NCBI RefSeq assembly: GCF_905475395.1
Contig: NC_058337.1
Span: forward strand, 118,538,368-118,602,367
DNA from: Chrysoperla carnea
Taxonomy: Eukaryota > Arthropoda > Insecta > Neuroptera > Chrysopidae
Direction: 5' to 3'
DNA: 64,000 nt
Shown: in pieces, positions 63,001 through 64,000 of the stretch
Layout: every line of letters begins with the position of its first letter
Position numbering within the stretch: position 1 is the stretch's first letter
The notes under the pieces: model-generated
Told to the model about the DNA's origin: nothing
Databases searched by the model: none
Seen by the model: only the letters and a program-made list of their open reading frames with translations
Made by a program: the position numbers and the translations under genes

Positions 63001-63245
63001 TCTTGTAAAACATCCTCTGGGAATTTTACACGAAAATCTCGATTTGCACGCTCGTTTGGTATTAACACATCCATAATTGCATTAGTAATAGTTAATACTC
63101 GATCTTGTGATTGTCGAAGTAGATTCACTAATGTTGTACATCGTTCTGGATCCCTTCGACCATCGAAACTATCCAATTCACTTGCAATTAAGTTTAAATC
63201 TTCATCAGCAAAGAAAAACTGTGCTAATAAAGATTTGTCATCTCT
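60094..63245 (-). CDS. LST2: Lateral signaling target protein 2 homologue (FYVE), 5' partial
   Basis: Homologue of C. elegans LST-2, Drosophila CG6051 and human ZFYVE28, endosomal proteins that restrain EGF receptor signalling. Exons in order: 62967-63245, 61021-62882 and 60094-60745, giving 930 codons before the stop at 60094. The N-terminal conserved region includes [23 protein letters not shown] and [12 protein letters not shown] | CLAAGS, the last spanning an intron. A long Ser/Thr/Asn-rich low-complexity middle contains a His-rich stretch near 61270-61300. The end of the middle joins [20 protein letters not shown] across the second intron. The C-terminus is a complete FYVE zinc finger: [27 protein letters not shown], as needed for PI3P binding. 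The first listed exon opens at an AG acceptor (CAG|AGA) in phase 0, so the short first coding exon (about 12 residues in relatives, MNRFRKW-like) should lie upstream; I did not find it before the right edge. Confidence 0.93.
60746..61020. repeat. Repeat fragment in LST2 intron
   Basis: The intron between the second and third listed exons contains ACAGGGTGATTAAAAAGACA at about 60855, which looks like the end of a dispersed insect repeat (TACAGGG-type end). The partner end is not visible. It does not disturb the splice sites. Confidence 0.35.
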
Positions 63246-63301
63246 CTGAAACAAAAAAAAAACTATTTAGAATACTTGAATGAACGAAAATATACTTATT
63301 G

Positions 63302-63345
63302 GCAGGGAGCATAATAGGTGAAGGGGAGGCTACTATGCTCCCTGC
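63302..63345. repeat. Short perfect-type hairpin in LST2 upstream intron
   Basis: GCAGGGAGCATAATAG (63302-63317) pairs with CTACTATGCTCCCTGC (63330-63345), 15 of 16 positions, with a 12-base loop. It is too short for a typical pre-miRNA and may be a relic of a foldback element. Confidence 0.5.
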
Positions 63346-64000
63346 AAATTATATTAAAAATTTAGAATTTTAATTATCAATTCAGGACGTACGATCACCA
63401 AGGCAATTTTAAATAAAAAGCTTGATTTTTTTTATATGAGGTTGAACTAAATCTAAATCAATTCTGAAAATTTTAGGGGGGGGCGTTAGTTCTATAGTTC
63501 TTCTCTTTATGGAGGTTTAAAACAATATCGAAGCAGAAATTCGTAATAAGTAGAAAGAAAATTTCTTAAGAGAATAATTTTTCTGTATAAGAAATAATAT
63601 TACATAACTAACAATTCTATTAAATTTGTAATAGAATCACTGGGAAAAATTTGGCAAAGCTCATCACCTATGACAATCTAAATTACTACATCAAACATTT
63701 TTTAACATAATTTCTAGAAATGATATATAACAATCAAATTGTTTTTAATTATAAATCAATTCAATCGAATATAATTATTTAATCTGTTCAGCAATCAGAA
63801 TGTATAGCTAACAGCTATAGTAAAGCAAATAACTATATTGTTTAATGATTTTCAACCCTTTGTGTATTTATTTGAATGGAATATTTTAATTGTTGAACAT
63901 TTATATTGTTCATTTATCATAATAATTCAAATATTATTTGAATCAAATGAATACAGTGTATATACAGTGCTCAAAAAAAAAAAGAAGAATGTTCACAAAA

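Overview
The window is nuclear DNA from an animal, almost certainly an insect. It is strongly AT-rich, the genes are split by short GT-AG introns, and it carries animal protein families (a FYVE protein of the LST-2 type, a ciliary coiled-coil protein of the CFAP58 type, animal-type allantoicase and CutC). The spacers are full of eukaryotic transposon debris. I cannot name the species. Nothing points to a prokaryotic, organellar or viral origin.

Layout. Positions 1 to about 34,300 contain no gene I can support. This is a desert of AT-rich sequence and decayed mobile elements: a tRNA-derived SINE next to a non-LTR retrotransposon fragment (6.7-7.2 kb), a hAT-type element with a perfect 8-bp target duplication (8,559-9,122), a pogo/Tigger-like MITE (6,174-6,306), a two-copy 430-bp tandem duplication (11.7-12.5 kb), several dispersed repeat families, and a broken RNase H region of a non-LTR retrotransposon (28.5-29.4 kb).

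From 34.3 to 42.7 kb there are two tandem allantoicase genes on the + strand. They have the same two-exon structure, the same TATA region and about 96 percent identical proteins. A satellite-like array of about 5.5 units of 316 bp lies between them, each complete unit carrying a TGACGTCA palindrome. A 90-bp minisatellite (43.3-43.9 kb) follows, then an intronless CutC gene on the - strand (44,115-44,861) and a 534-bp foldback element with 174-bp arms (45,190-45,723).

From 46.1 to 52.6 kb a 12-exon CFAP58 gene lies on the - strand; I assembled it exon by exon to 895 codons with consistent splice phases. A near-consensus RFX X-box lies about 158 bp upstream of its start codon. Its introns hold retrotransposon pieces. 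Another desert, including a Tc1/mariner-like element (56,168-56,905), leads to an LST-2/ZFYVE28 homologue on the - strand (60,094-63,245), which lacks only its short first coding exon, not found before the right edge.

The genes do not form a pathway. Allantoicase belongs to purine (urate to allantoate) catabolism, CutC is a conserved TIM-barrel protein linked to copper handling, CFAP58 belongs to the axoneme, and LST-2 acts on endosomes in receptor signalling. The most notable local feature is the recent allantoicase duplication and the satellite array between the copies. I found no convincing unknown multi-gene system.
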